Of a stretch of 64,000 bases of DNA, positions 53,618 through 62,328 are shown one piece after another. The notes beneath the pieces are model-generated. The model saw only the letters and a list, made by a program, of their open reading frames with translations. It searched no databases and was not told the DNA's origin. The stretch is from FEN-1279 sp964400285 (GTDB lineage Bacteria > Bacteroidota > Ignavibacteria > Tepidaquicellales > Tepidaquicellaceae): NCBI GenBank assembly GCA_964400285.1, contig CAYNTK010000006.1, positions 62,001 through 126,000 on the forward strand. The letters run 5' to 3'. Both the position numbers and the translations under genes were made by a program. The stretch's first letter is position 1; the number at the start of each line of letters is the position of its first letter.

Positions 53618-55749
53618 AAAAACTCTTATTAGTTCTTCCAACTTTATTTTTTTTGTTTTTATCCGAAAAAGTTCTTTCTCAAGAAGGATGGTTTTGGCAG
53701 AATCCTTCTTCCTGCGGATGGGGTGCGCAGAATGTATGTTTTGTTAATCCAAATACAGGATGGATTGTAAGCTATGCAGGTACAATTATGAAAACAACTA
53801 ATGGCGGAGCAAACTTTATTGACCAGGTTTCGGATTTTACCGGAACGCTATTGGGGGTTCGCTTTTTTGATGTGAATACAGGATTCTTTTACGGTGCAGG
53901 TGGTACGTTTTATAAAACAACGAATGGAGGTACGAACTGGATAAAATTGAATAATACAATTAATGAATATCTTACCGATTCATATTTTTTTGATGTGAAT
54001 ACGGGATGGGTTTGCGGATATAACGGAACTCTGGTAAAAACGACAAACGGCGGGGTAAACTGGACAGCTTATTCGCCAGGAATTACCGGAGATATAAATG
54101 CTGTTCATTTTTTAAATCCGAATACGGGAATTGTTGGAGGTGTGAGTAACGGACTGGCAAAGACGACAAACGCAGGACAGAACTGGGTTTCCTTATCACC
54201 CTCCGGTTCAAATATTTTTCAATCGGTTTATTACGCTTCGGCAGATACAATTTATGCGGGATTTTTGGGAGGAATAATGCGGACGGTAAACGCAGGGCAG
54301 AATTGGACGCAATTGAGTTTACCGGCAACAATGACAATTTATTCGATTAAGTTTTTCGATAACGCAAAAACGGGAATCATTGCCGGAAGCGGCGGAACGA
54401 ATTCATATGTATTGAAAACTACAAACGGAGGAGAAAACTGGCAAACGCTGTATATGGGTCCTTATGCTTATAGCATTAAAGCATCTTTTCTCGATATTAA
54501 TAATATACTATGTGCTGGGTTAAAAACTACAGGTTCGGTTCTTGTGTTTTATTCCACTACAAATGGAGGAACGAGCTGGAACGACTATTCGTCGGTTTTT
54601 TATTTCTCGCAAACTGCAAATTCAATAAAGTTTATAAATCCCAACACAGGATTCGTATGCGGTCCTTTCCAGGGATTTCAGAAAAGCACGGATGGAGGCA
54701 GTACGTGGACTTTTAATACAATCCCGATAAATGCATCATATAATTACGTTAGTTTTATAAACCAGTCAACCGGGTTTGCCTGTGGAACTTACAGGGTGAT
54801 TTTAAAAACCACAAACAGCGGTATGGGCTGGTTTGAAGTGAACCACGATTATAACTCAGCGGGATTGGGTAAATTATCGTTTCCTAACGAAAACACGGGA
54901 TTTGCTTTCGGTAGCGGGCTAATTTTAAAAACAACAAACGCGGGAATCAACTGGTTTAGCGTTCTTTCGTCCTCTTATGCGTATAATTCCGGTTGTTTCG
55001 CAAATGTAAATACTGGATGGGCTTGTTACCAGGGAAATATAATTAAAACTACAAACAGCGGAACAAATTGGTTTTCTGTGTATTCCGGAGGCGGTACGTT
55101 TTATGATGTGGAATTTGCAAATACAGATACCGGATGGGCTTGCGGTACGGGAGGTAATATTGGAATTACAACAAACGGAGGATTGAATTGGACAGCCATT
55201 ATCACCGGGCAAACAGGTACTAATTGTTATCTGAAAGATATAGAATTTTTAAATTCGAAAACAGGATTTGTAAGCGGGAGTGGCGGATTCCTCGCCTACA
55301 CGACCAATGCAGGAATGAACTGGTATAAACAAAGTGTAAATATGGGTTCTTATCAAATATTATCTGTATGTTTCATAAACTCGATGACCGGATGGCTCGC
55401 TGGTTATGGAGGATTTGTAAAGAAAACTACAAACGGCGGATATATACCGCCTATTGGAATTACCCCTATTAACACAAAACTTCCGGAGCGGTTTTGTTTA
55501 GAGCAGAACTATCCGAATCCGTTTAATCCAAAAACAATTATAAGGTTTCAGATTAAAGATTTAAGATATATAATATTAAAAGTATATGATGTACTCGGCA
55601 AAGAAGTGGCTACACTTGTGAATGAAAAGCTCAGTCCCGGAGAATACGAGGTTACATTCGAAGGGAATAATTTAGCATCGGGAGTTTATTATTACAAACT
55701 AATAGCGGGAGATTTTGTTAGTGTTAAAAAAATGGTATTAATAAAATAG
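53614..55749 (+). CDS. YCF48/BNR-repeat protein with type IX sorting tail
   Basis: 711 residues. A signal peptide (about 1-22) is followed by about 14 repeats of roughly 42-48 residues carrying the motif 'NTGW/F..G..G.I.KTTNGG.NW', the photosynthesis-stability-factor/HCF136-like YCF48 repeats that form beta-propellers. The C-terminal 85 residues are a type A sorting domain (NYPNPFNPKTIIRFQI, VYDVLGKEVATLVNE). Two beta-propellers are likely. It is exported to the surface and translationally coupled to the M1 peptidase. A binding or adhesive role is plausible; no enzyme motif was seen. Confidence 0.9.
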   Translation: MKKLLLVLPTLFFLFLSEKVLSQEGWFWQNPSSCGWGAQNVCFVNPNTGWIVSYAGTIMKTTNGGANFIDQVSDFTGTLLGVRFFDVNTGFFYGAGGTFYKTTNGGTNWIKLNNTINEYLTDSYFFDVNTGWVCGYNGTLVKTTNGGVNWTAYSPGITGDINAVHFLNPNTGIVGGVSNGLAKTTNAGQNWVSLSPSGSNIFQSVYYASADTIYAGFLGGIMRTVNAGQNWTQLSLPATMTIYSIKFFDNAKTGIIAGSGGTNSYVLKTTNGGENWQTLYMGPYAYSIKASFLDINNILCAGLKTTGSVLVFYSTTNGGTSWNDYSSVFYFSQTANSIKFINPNTGFVCGPFQGFQKSTDGGSTWTFNTIPINASYNYVSFINQSTGFACGTYRVILKTTNSGMGWFEVNHDYNSAGLGKLSFPNENTGFAFGSGLILKTTNAGINWFSVLSSSYAYNSGCFANVNTGWACYQGNIIKTTNSGTNWFSVYSGGGTFYDVEFANTDTGWACGTGGNIGITTNGGLNWTAIITGQTGTNCYLKDIEFLNSKTGFVSGSGGFLAYTTNAGMNWYKQSVNMGSYQILSVCFINSMTGWLAGYGGFVKKTTNGGYIPPIGITPINTKLPERFCLEQNYPNPFNPKTIIRFQIKDLRYIILKVYDVLGKEVATLVNEKLSPGEYEVTFEGNNLASGVYYYKLIAGDFVSVKKMVLIK

Positions 55750-55801
55750 TATACGTACGTAAGGAAATCGATACGGAGCAGTTAATAGAAAATTAAAAGT
55801 A

Positions 55802-56812
55802 TTATTTTTTTTTCTTGAGTGAGCGGAAAACTCTATACCTTTTTACAATTTTATTTGCGAGTTCATCTAAACTAATTTTTTGAACAGTAGCTCCTGCGGC
55901 GTTTTTGTGCCCGCCACCGCCGAAGAGTTTTGCAAATTCATTTATACTAATGTTACCTTTCGAGCGGAAAGACATTTTTATACTATCTTTAAGTTCTACA
56001 AGAACAAAACCAGATTTTATATTTTTTAAGTTCATAAGAAAAGAAGAAAATCCCTCTACATCCTGGACGTCGGAGTGAAAGTCATAAAAATCTTTTTGAG
56101 TTATCCTGCCGATTACTACTTCACCATTAAAATGGAAAGAAAAACTATTAATAAATCTCGATAGTAATTTTACCTTACCCGGAGCAATGTTGCAATATGC
56201 TTTGTCATAGATGTAAACAGGGTCGGCACCTTTTTTAATTAAATCAGCACAAATCAAAAAAGTTTTTTCGTCTGTTCTTGGGTAACGGAACGAACCGGTA
56301 TCGGTCATAATTCCTGCATATAGAGCAGTAGCAACAAAAGGAGTTATTATGTTTTTTCCTTCTTCGATTAAAAACTCATATAATATTTGTGATGTTGCAG
56401 GATAGTCTGTTTTAGATATTAATAAATCGTAGTCATTTTTTTTTGTCCCAAGATGGTGGTCTATACAGATTTTCTTAGCTTTAGAGTTTCTTATATGCTC
56501 CTCCATGGTTTTAGTTCGGGAATATTCATTTGTATCGAGGATAAAAATTATATCAGCTTTGTCTATTAGTTTTTCGTTTCTATCTTTTTCCTTTAGGAAT
56601 ATTCTAATAATTTTTTTAGGGTCAAGAAATATGAGATTGTCCGGTGTAATAGAATGGTTAATTATAAAGACATTTTTTTTCTTCTTTTTCAGGTAGCTAT
56701 ACATAGCAAGTTCTGACCCTATTGCATCTCCATCTGGAATTAAATGAGTTGTAATAATAATATTCTTGCTTTTAGCAATAAGTTTTCTCAGTTCTGTAAA
56801 TTCTTTCTTCAT
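55802..56812 (-). CDS. nrnA: DHH-family phosphoesterase (NrnA-like)
   Basis: 336 residues. DHH motifs: HLIPDGDAIGSE near residue 22, VILDTNEY around 95, the signature DHHLG around 119, and DTGSFRYPRT. The DHHA1 domain is at the C-terminus with GGGGHKNAAGA. NrnA degrades nano-RNAs and dephosphorylates pAp. The spacing of motifs and the length match NrnA rather than RecJ. A single gene, divergent from the ferredoxin. Confidence 0.92.
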   Translation of the reverse strand: MKKEFTELRKLIAKSKNIIITTHLIPDGDAIGSELAMYSYLKKKKKNVFIINHSITPDNLIFLDPKKIIRIFLKEKDRNEKLIDKADIIFILDTNEYSRTKTMEEHIRNSKAKKICIDHHLGTKKNDYDLLISKTDYPATSQILYEFLIEEGKNIITPFVATALYAGIMTDTGSFRYPRTDEKTFLICADLIKKGADPVYIYDKAYCNIAPGKVKLLSRFINSFSFHFNGEVVIGRITQKDFYDFHSDVQDVEGFSSFLMNLKNIKSGFVLVELKDSIKMSFRSKGNISINEFAKLFGGGGHKNAAGATVQKISLDELANKIVKRYRVFRSLKKKK

Positions 56813-56925
56813 TGATTAAATTTAGTAAAATTACCTTTTTATAACAACTTAAAAGAAGTAATTGTTTCGGGATTTAAATAATATTATTTTAGGTTATAAG
56901 TTTAGTATTAAATAAAAAAGAAGGT

Positions 56926-57273
56926 ATGAGCAAAAAACTTTCAAAAAAAGCAAAAGATTTAGGAATAGATAAAATTAAAAAACATATATTTATCTGTTGT
57001 GACGCAAAGGATGATAAGTGCGTAAAGAGAGAAGAGGGGGAGAAAGCGTGGAAATATTTGAAAAAAAGACTTGTCGAGCTGGACTTAGTCGGAAAGGGCG
57101 GTGTTTATAGAACAAAAGCGGATTGTTTCAGGATTTGTTCGAAGGGACCATTAATGGTTGTTTACCCGGAGGGAGTTTGGTATCACTCCTGCACTCCGAA
57201 TGTAATAGAGGAAATTTTACAGGAGCATATTATAAAAGATAAACCAGTTAAGAAGTTTCGAATTAAATTATGA
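56926..57273 (+). CDS. Thioredoxin-like 2Fe-2S ferredoxin
   Basis: 115 residues. The cysteines C24/C25, C32, C67 and C71 (in ICCDAKDDKC and DCFRIC) fit the thioredoxin-fold 2Fe-2S ferredoxins, related to the NuoE C-terminal domain. The loop GPLMVVYPEGVWYHSCT is typical of this family. It carries electrons in the cytosol; its partners are not known. A rhomboid gene follows 104 bases later, with simple tandem repeats between. Confidence 0.88.
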   Translation: MSKKLSKKAKDLGIDKIKKHIFICCDAKDDKCVKREEGEKAWKYLKKRLVELDLVGKGGVYRTKADCFRICSKGPLMVVYPEGVWYHSCTPNVIEEILQEHIIKDKPVKKFRIKL

Positions 57274-57377
57274 ATTCTGAATGAAAAATGTAATTAGTAA
57301 TTGTGATTGGTGATTAGGGGTTAATGATTAGTGGTTAGAAAATCTTGACAAAATTTTATGAATTTTAAGAATCAATA

Positions 57378-58109
57378 ATGGATGAAGATAAGGCAAAAGT
57401 TCGGATAGGTTTAATTATAGCTTCGGGTATGTTAATTATTATTTGGTTAGTGAAGTTATTCGAAGTTTATACCGGAATTGATTTGTCAGAGTACGGGATT
57501 TACCCACATCAGTTAAAAGGATTAAGGGGAATATTTTTTTCACCTTTAATTCATTCGGATTTTTCTCATTTGATTTCGAATTCGACATCACTTTTTATTT
57601 TAACATTTTCTTTATTTGCTTTATATACGCGTTCATCTCTTTGGGTGTTTCCGATAATATATATTTTTCACGGGCTTGCGGTATGGTTGTTTGCACGTGA
57701 AGCTTACCATATAGGAGCGAGCGGTTTGGTTTATGGATTTGCGAGTTACTTATTTTTCATTGGGGTTTTCAGAAAAGATTCGAGGTCAGTTGCTTTATCT
57801 TTACTTGTCGTTTTTTTGTATGGTGGATTAGTTTGGGGAGTTTTACCAACCGACCCGATTGTATCGTTTGAGGCTCATCTTTCAGGTGCCGTAATTGGAT
57901 TTTTATGTGCAATTATATTCAGGAAATACGACCTGATTAAGGGAAAAAATGAAGAAGAAGATGAATACGAAGAGGTTGATTATGAGTATTTTGAAAGTGA
58001 AAACCCTGATGAAGTAAAAGTAGATGAAAATGCAAGACCTATTTGGTTCGTGAATACATCGATGCTAAAAAAGAAAAAAGATAATGTAAAAAATAAAAAT
58101 AATTTATGA
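57378..58109 (+). CDS. Rhomboid-family intramembrane serine protease
   Basis: 243 residues with six predicted transmembrane segments. The catalytic dyad is Ser115 in HIGASGLVYG and His167 in FEAHLSGAVIG. The oxyanion-site HxxxxHxxxN is visible as H59, H64 and N68 (LIHSDFSHLISNS). The C-terminal 50 residues are an acidic cytosolic tail. Rhomboids cut transmembrane segments of substrates. The gene overlaps tag by four bases. Confidence 0.92.
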   Translation: MDEDKAKVRIGLIIASGMLIIIWLVKLFEVYTGIDLSEYGIYPHQLKGLRGIFFSPLIHSDFSHLISNSTSLFILTFSLFALYTRSSLWVFPIIYIFHGLAVWLFAREAYHIGASGLVYGFASYLFFIGVFRKDSRSVALSLLVVFLYGGLVWGVLPTDPIVSFEAHLSGAVIGFLCAIIFRKYDLIKGKNEEEDEYEEVDYEYFESENPDEVKVDENARPIWFVNTSMLKKKKDNVKNKNNL

Positions 58110-58687
58110 AGAAAAAAGAAGTCAGGCGATGTCCTTGGGTGTCGACAAATCCATTGATGATTAAATATCACGATGAAGAGTGGGGAGTGCCGCTTCACAA
58201 CGACAGAAAGTTATTCGAATTTATTATACTCGATGCATTTCAGGCAGGTTTAAGCTGGAATACGATAATAAATAAGAGGAAAAATTTTAAGAAGGCATTC
58301 GATAATTTCGATGCAAAGAAAATAGCAAATTACGATGCGGAAAAAATAAACGAGCTTCTAAATGATTCGGGAATTATCCGCAATAAAATGAAAATCAATG
58401 CGACGATTCAAAATGCAAAAGCTTTTCTTTTGATTAAAAAAGAATTCGGAACATTCGATAAATATATATGGCAGTTCACCGGGGGAAAAACGATTGACAA
58501 TAAACTGAGTGATTTGAAAAAAATGGCAGTTAAAACAAAAGAATCCGATGCAATGAGTGCTGACCTAAAAAAGAGAGGATTTGCATTTGTCGGCTCTACG
58601 ATTTGCTATGCTTTTATGCAGGCAGCAGGTATGGTAAATGATCATTTGACTTATTGTTTCAGGTATAACAGAGTGAAGGGTTTATAA
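58106..58687 (+). CDS. tag: DNA-3-methyladenine glycosylase I
   Basis: 193 residues, normal for Tag. The zinc site fits C9, H22, H180 and C184 (RRCPW, YHDEEWG, NDHLTYC). The catalytic-site region FQAGLSWNTIINKR is the standard Tag motif. The enzyme removes 3-methyladenine from DNA in base-excision repair. Four-base overlap with the rhomboid gene suggests co-expression. Confidence 0.95.
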   Translation: MKKKEVRRCPWVSTNPLMIKYHDEEWGVPLHNDRKLFEFIILDAFQAGLSWNTIINKRKNFKKAFDNFDAKKIANYDAEKINELLNDSGIIRNKMKINATIQNAKAFLLIKKEFGTFDKYIWQFTGGKTIDNKLSDLKKMAVKTKESDAMSADLKKRGFAFVGSTICYAFMQAAGMVNDHLTYCFRYNRVKGL

Positions 58688-58738
58688 AATCTATAGAGTT
58701 AAGAATAGTAAGATTTTTTTAAAAAATTATTTTGATTT

Positions 58739-60211
58739 CTACTGACTACTTAATTCTGTTTGTCTTCCAATAATCATAATAGACATATCGTCTTTTTGTT
58801 CAGTGTTTTTTGTGAAGTTTTTTATGTCTTCTAAAAGAAGATTCAGAAGTTCCTGCGGAGATTTATCCGAGTTGGAATTTAAGAACATTTCCAGTTTTTC
58901 AAATCCATATTCTTTTTTACTTGAATTCATTGCTTCGCTGACACCGTCCGTATAGAATACAAGTTTGTCATTTTTTTTAAATTCAAAAACAACTTCAGTT
59001 TCCCCCATGTCAAGAGCAATATCATCTACTGCTCCAAGGGTAATTCCATGCCTTTTTATTTTAAAAAGTTCATTTGAATCACCAGAAATTTTATAAGGGG
59101 GAAGATGTCCTGCGTTAAAAAGTGAACAAGTGTTTTTTCCCATATCTACAACAGCAAAGATAGCAGTGACAAACATTTTTTTATTCTGAGTTTTTCTAAT
59201 CATACGGTTCAACTTGATAAAGACTTCTTTTGGGTTGGTGGTTTCTTCCAGAATTAAATGCATGCAGCTTCTCAGCCCCGAAAGCAGCAAAGCACTTGCA
59301 ACTCCATGTCCTGATACATCGCATATAAAAATACCGATTAGATTTTCAGTAATTTTAAAGTAATCGAAATAATCTCCCCCTACTTCATAAGTTGGGACTG
59401 ATATTCCCGCGATTTCGAGGTCACCGAATTTTGCCTCACAAGGAGGAAGCATAGAAAGTTGAATATCTCTTGCATAACTTAATTCCTTTTTCATTCTGTG
59501 GGTTTCGAGATGCCTCTTTGAATATGTATCGAGAAGAGCAAAGAATTTTTTCTTTCTTTTTGTTTCAGAGGTATAAGCAATTACGAAAAATGATAAACCG
59601 ATAAAAAGGCTAATTACTTTATCCCAAACAGAGTAATTATTATAAGCCAACAATTCCGCTATGACTGGAATGCCAAATGCGATAGTATAAAGTTGAATAA
59701 TTTCATTTCGGGATAATTTGAAGAAAAGTATCATCAAACAAAAAACAAAAACTAATGAAATTACGTTGTCCTTTTCTTCAGGGTCATCTTCATTTATAAC
59801 AATGTTAAAATCTTTTTTAGGCTTTTCAATTTTTTCTGTTTTGTTTTTTTTGTCAGATTCAACAAAAGATATTTTTTTTACTATACCTATTGAAGTTTTA
59901 GAAATAATAACAATTACAAGAACTATAAATAAATAACTTCGTATGTTAGAAAAATTTATTATTTTTTTATAAACTATTCTAAAAACAAGGGCAGTTAAAA
60001 AAACAATTAGGTAGCAATTAGGGATTATATCGAAAATACCACGTTCTATAGCCGAAAATAAAAATTCTATTCCGAAAATTATTCCTACGATATTGGTTAA
60101 TCGTCTTAAAATTACGATATTTTTCTCGTCTCTAAATTGGTTATAAGCGTCCCTTGGGGTTTGGTCGAGATACTTATCGAAAGCGTAAGACAAGTCGGAA
60201 TATTTTTTCAT
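58739..60211 (-). CDS. Membrane-anchored SpoIIE/PP2C-type serine phosphatase
   Basis: 490 residues. About five or six hydrophobic segments lie in the first 230, followed by a coiled linker (about 235-260) with the conserved ARDIQLSMLPP. A PPM/SpoIIE catalytic domain follows (GGDYFDYF, CDVSGHGVASAL, LFNAGHLPPY, LVFYTDGVSEAMN, KDDMSIMII). These phosphatases act on anti-anti-sigma factors or other regulators. The signal sensed by the membrane part is unknown. It follows yggX with a 16-base gap, so the two are likely co-transcribed. Confidence 0.92.
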   Translation of the reverse strand: MKKYSDLSYAFDKYLDQTPRDAYNQFRDEKNIVILRRLTNIVGIIFGIEFLFSAIERGIFDIIPNCYLIVFLTALVFRIVYKKIINFSNIRSYLFIVLVIVIISKTSIGIVKKISFVESDKKNKTEKIEKPKKDFNIVINEDDPEEKDNVISLVFVFCLMILFFKLSRNEIIQLYTIAFGIPVIAELLAYNNYSVWDKVISLFIGLSFFVIAYTSETKRKKKFFALLDTYSKRHLETHRMKKELSYARDIQLSMLPPCEAKFGDLEIAGISVPTYEVGGDYFDYFKITENLIGIFICDVSGHGVASALLLSGLRSCMHLILEETTNPKEVFIKLNRMIRKTQNKKMFVTAIFAVVDMGKNTCSLFNAGHLPPYKISGDSNELFKIKRHGITLGAVDDIALDMGETEVVFEFKKNDKLVFYTDGVSEAMNSSKKEYGFEKLEMFLNSNSDKSPQELLNLLLEDIKNFTKNTEQKDDMSIMIIGRQTELSSQ

Positions 60212-60227
60212 ATAAATAATTTGTTAA

Positions 60228-60503
60228 TTATTTATCTGGTGTGTATTGCTCCGGCATATTACCACCTTTTCCGAAAAAGTATTCTCTCATCTGGTCTTCA
60301 AATATTTTATCGGATTCAGGAGAAGTTAAATCGATTCTATATTCGTTTACTATTATTTTAAAATAATCCATAAACATTTTGAATGCTTCTTTGGATACGT
60401 TTTCGTAAATCTTCTGACCAAGCTCTCCGGGTACAGGCGGTTTTACCAGCCCGGGTAGGTCTTTATCCAGTTTTATGCAATGCACTATTCTTTCTTCTGC
60501 CAT
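60228..60503 (-). CDS. yggX: Fe(2+)-trafficking protein YggX
   Basis: 91 residues, the standard size. IVHCIKLDKDLPGL and PGELGQKIYENVSKEAF match the N-terminal half of YggX, which protects Fe-S clusters from oxidation. The C-terminal REYFFG...GNMPEQYTPD also matches. The family is best known from gamma- and beta-proteobacteria, so this copy is notable. It starts a two-gene unit with the SpoIIE phosphatase. Confidence 0.85.
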   Translation of the reverse strand: MAEERIVHCIKLDKDLPGLVKPPVPGELGQKIYENVSKEAFKMFMDYFKIIVNEYRIDLTSPESDKIFEDQMREYFFGKGGNMPEQYTPDK

Positions 60504-60540
60504 ATTTTATTTTTTCATTTTATTTGTTAATCGAAAATAT

Positions 60541-60558
60541 AAACCGTTGTAACGGTTT
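60541..60558. repeat. Palindromic hairpin AAACCGTT..AACGGTTT
   Basis: Perfect eight-base arms with a GT centre. The core CGTTGTAACG echoes the REP-like family. It lies in the 139-base gap between the 5'-nucleotidase and yggX, which also has an imperfect inverted repeat CCCAGATT..ATCGTGGG (60582-60600). Confidence 0.5.
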
Positions 60559-60642
60559 TATAATTATTAATAACATTTCATCCCAGATTAAAATCGTGGG
60601 CTATATTTAGAAACATATAATATTAAAAATTTACTTTAATTT

Positions 60643-62184
60643 TTATTCTTTATCTTTATCTACAATTCTTTTTTCAAATACGGATTTTATTTCTTTTTGT
60701 TTCTGTATTGCTTCTATAATTAAATCCCTATCGAGAATATTTGTATCCTCAGCTTTTATTTCCTCTTTTATTTCACCGAAATATTTATTCAGCTGAGATA
60801 CCATATAATTATTAGTTGAAATTGAGTATATAGAGTTTTCATCTAAATCTTTTCCCTTAATAGTAAATATGGAAATAAAGCCATTCGATTCTTTAGAAAT
60901 ATTTTTTGATGAATATTCAACATAAAATCCAGATATTATTATATTGTCAGCTTCGGGATTATCTTTTTGTTTTATGGATGTTCTTATAGCATTAGCAATC
61001 ATATCTTTCAGAGTTTTTCCATTAACTTTAAATATCATCATAGTATTTCCGAATGGATTAATTTCCCAAACATCGCCGATAGTAATATTACCTTTTATCA
61101 TCGCTTTTCTAATACTTCCAGCATTTAAAATAGAAATATCGGTTTGCAGTTTATCTCTTATTGCATCTGCTTGCCATTGTCCAAGACTATTTTTTTTCCA
61201 ATCGTCGAGTAAAACTCCAATAGGTTTTTTCATTTCGGGCTCGATTGCTGCAAGCATATTTTCGACTTTTTCGTGTGCTGCTTTATCATAAATAGTCGAG
61301 TCCCATAGAGTTTCGTAAAGTTTTCCGTAGCACTTGATTACTGTATCTTTTTTGGTATCAACTTTTACATCGAGTTTTCCGAGCCACCTGCCGTAAGACC
61401 CCGCCTGACAGATATACGTCCCTTCAACTATTTCAGGTTTAAAAATTGGAGTATGAGAATGTCCTCCAATAATAATATCTATATCTCCGTGAAATTTTTC
61501 GGCAAATTCTTTGTCGTTATCTTCGCCGTTATGTGAGAGTAAAATAATCAAGTTGCATTTTTCTTTCTTCAGAATATTTATGTAAACAGGAACGATGGAA
61601 TCTATGTTTAGCATTTGAATATCTTCCACGTTTTTCGGAACCGTGAGAGTCATTAAATCCATTGGTGTTAAACCAAGTATTCCAATTTTAATTCCATTAA
61701 TTTCTTTAATTAAATATGGTTTTGCAAAAGGTCTTCCGTCTTTTTTATAAGAAATATTTGCTGCAAGGTAATTAAAATTTGCATTTCTCAAAGCGGAATC
61801 CAGAGTGTACATACCGTAATCGAAATCGTGGTTACCCAAAACGAACCCGTCGAGATTGTAAAGGTTAAGAAGCTCTATTTGTGAAAAACCTTTTGTGATA
61901 GAGGAAATTGGAGTTCCTTGATAGTCGTCACCACCGTTTAATATAAGAGACTTTTCATTTCTGTATTTATTTAGGTATCCGAGCATACTGGATGTTCCAC
62001 CAACGAATACCTGATACTGATTTCCGAGCGAATCTTTTTTATTAATTTTATAAGGCATATTCCTTGCGTGAAAATCGTTCCAATGAAGGATGGTAAGCTC
62101 TTTAATATTTCTATCATCGGAGTTTTGAGAAAACACCGGTAATACGAATGCTATAAATAAAACAAATATAATATATTTTTTCAT
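60643..62184 (-). CDS. Secreted 5'-nucleotidase / metallophosphatase
   Basis: 513 residues. A signal peptide (about 1-19) precedes a calcineurin-like domain: HWNDFHARN, NGGDDYQGTP, LGNHDFDYG, GGHSHTPIF. A C-terminal 5'-nucleotidase domain follows (LNAGSIRKAMIKGNITIGDVWEINPF). It hydrolyses nucleotides or nucleotide sugars in the periplasm. A single gene. Confidence 0.94.
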   Translation of the reverse strand: MKKYIIFVLFIAFVLPVFSQNSDDRNIKELTILHWNDFHARNMPYKINKKDSLGNQYQVFVGGTSSMLGYLNKYRNEKSLILNGGDDYQGTPISSITKGFSQIELLNLYNLDGFVLGNHDFDYGMYTLDSALRNANFNYLAANISYKKDGRPFAKPYLIKEINGIKIGILGLTPMDLMTLTVPKNVEDIQMLNIDSIVPVYINILKKEKCNLIILLSHNGEDNDKEFAEKFHGDIDIIIGGHSHTPIFKPEIVEGTYICQAGSYGRWLGKLDVKVDTKKDTVIKCYGKLYETLWDSTIYDKAAHEKVENMLAAIEPEMKKPIGVLLDDWKKNSLGQWQADAIRDKLQTDISILNAGSIRKAMIKGNITIGDVWEINPFGNTMMIFKVNGKTLKDMIANAIRTSIKQKDNPEADNIIISGFYVEYSSKNISKESNGFISIFTIKGKDLDENSIYSISTNNYMVSQLNKYFGEIKEEIKAEDTNILDRDLIIEAIQKQKEIKSVFEKRIVDKDKE

Positions 62185-62328
62185 ATTTTTTCTTTTATTT
62201 GCTTTGTAAGATGTAACAAATTTTAAAGATAAAAAATGAAAAAAAATTAGGTGGAATTTGTAAAAAAAATGAAAGGTATTATTGGGTTACGAAATCAGAG
62301 ATTTATAATGTAAGAATTGTTAATTTAG

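Noticed and set aside
53560..53700. Possible frameshift splitting one large T9SS protein
   Set aside because: Each gene has its own signal peptide and its own complete sorting tail; the four-base overlap is ordinary translational coupling.
53740..55440. Regularly spaced repeated DNA that could suggest a CRISPR or satellite array
   Set aside because: The repeats are codons for the YCF48 motif within one open frame, with variable spacing and sequence.
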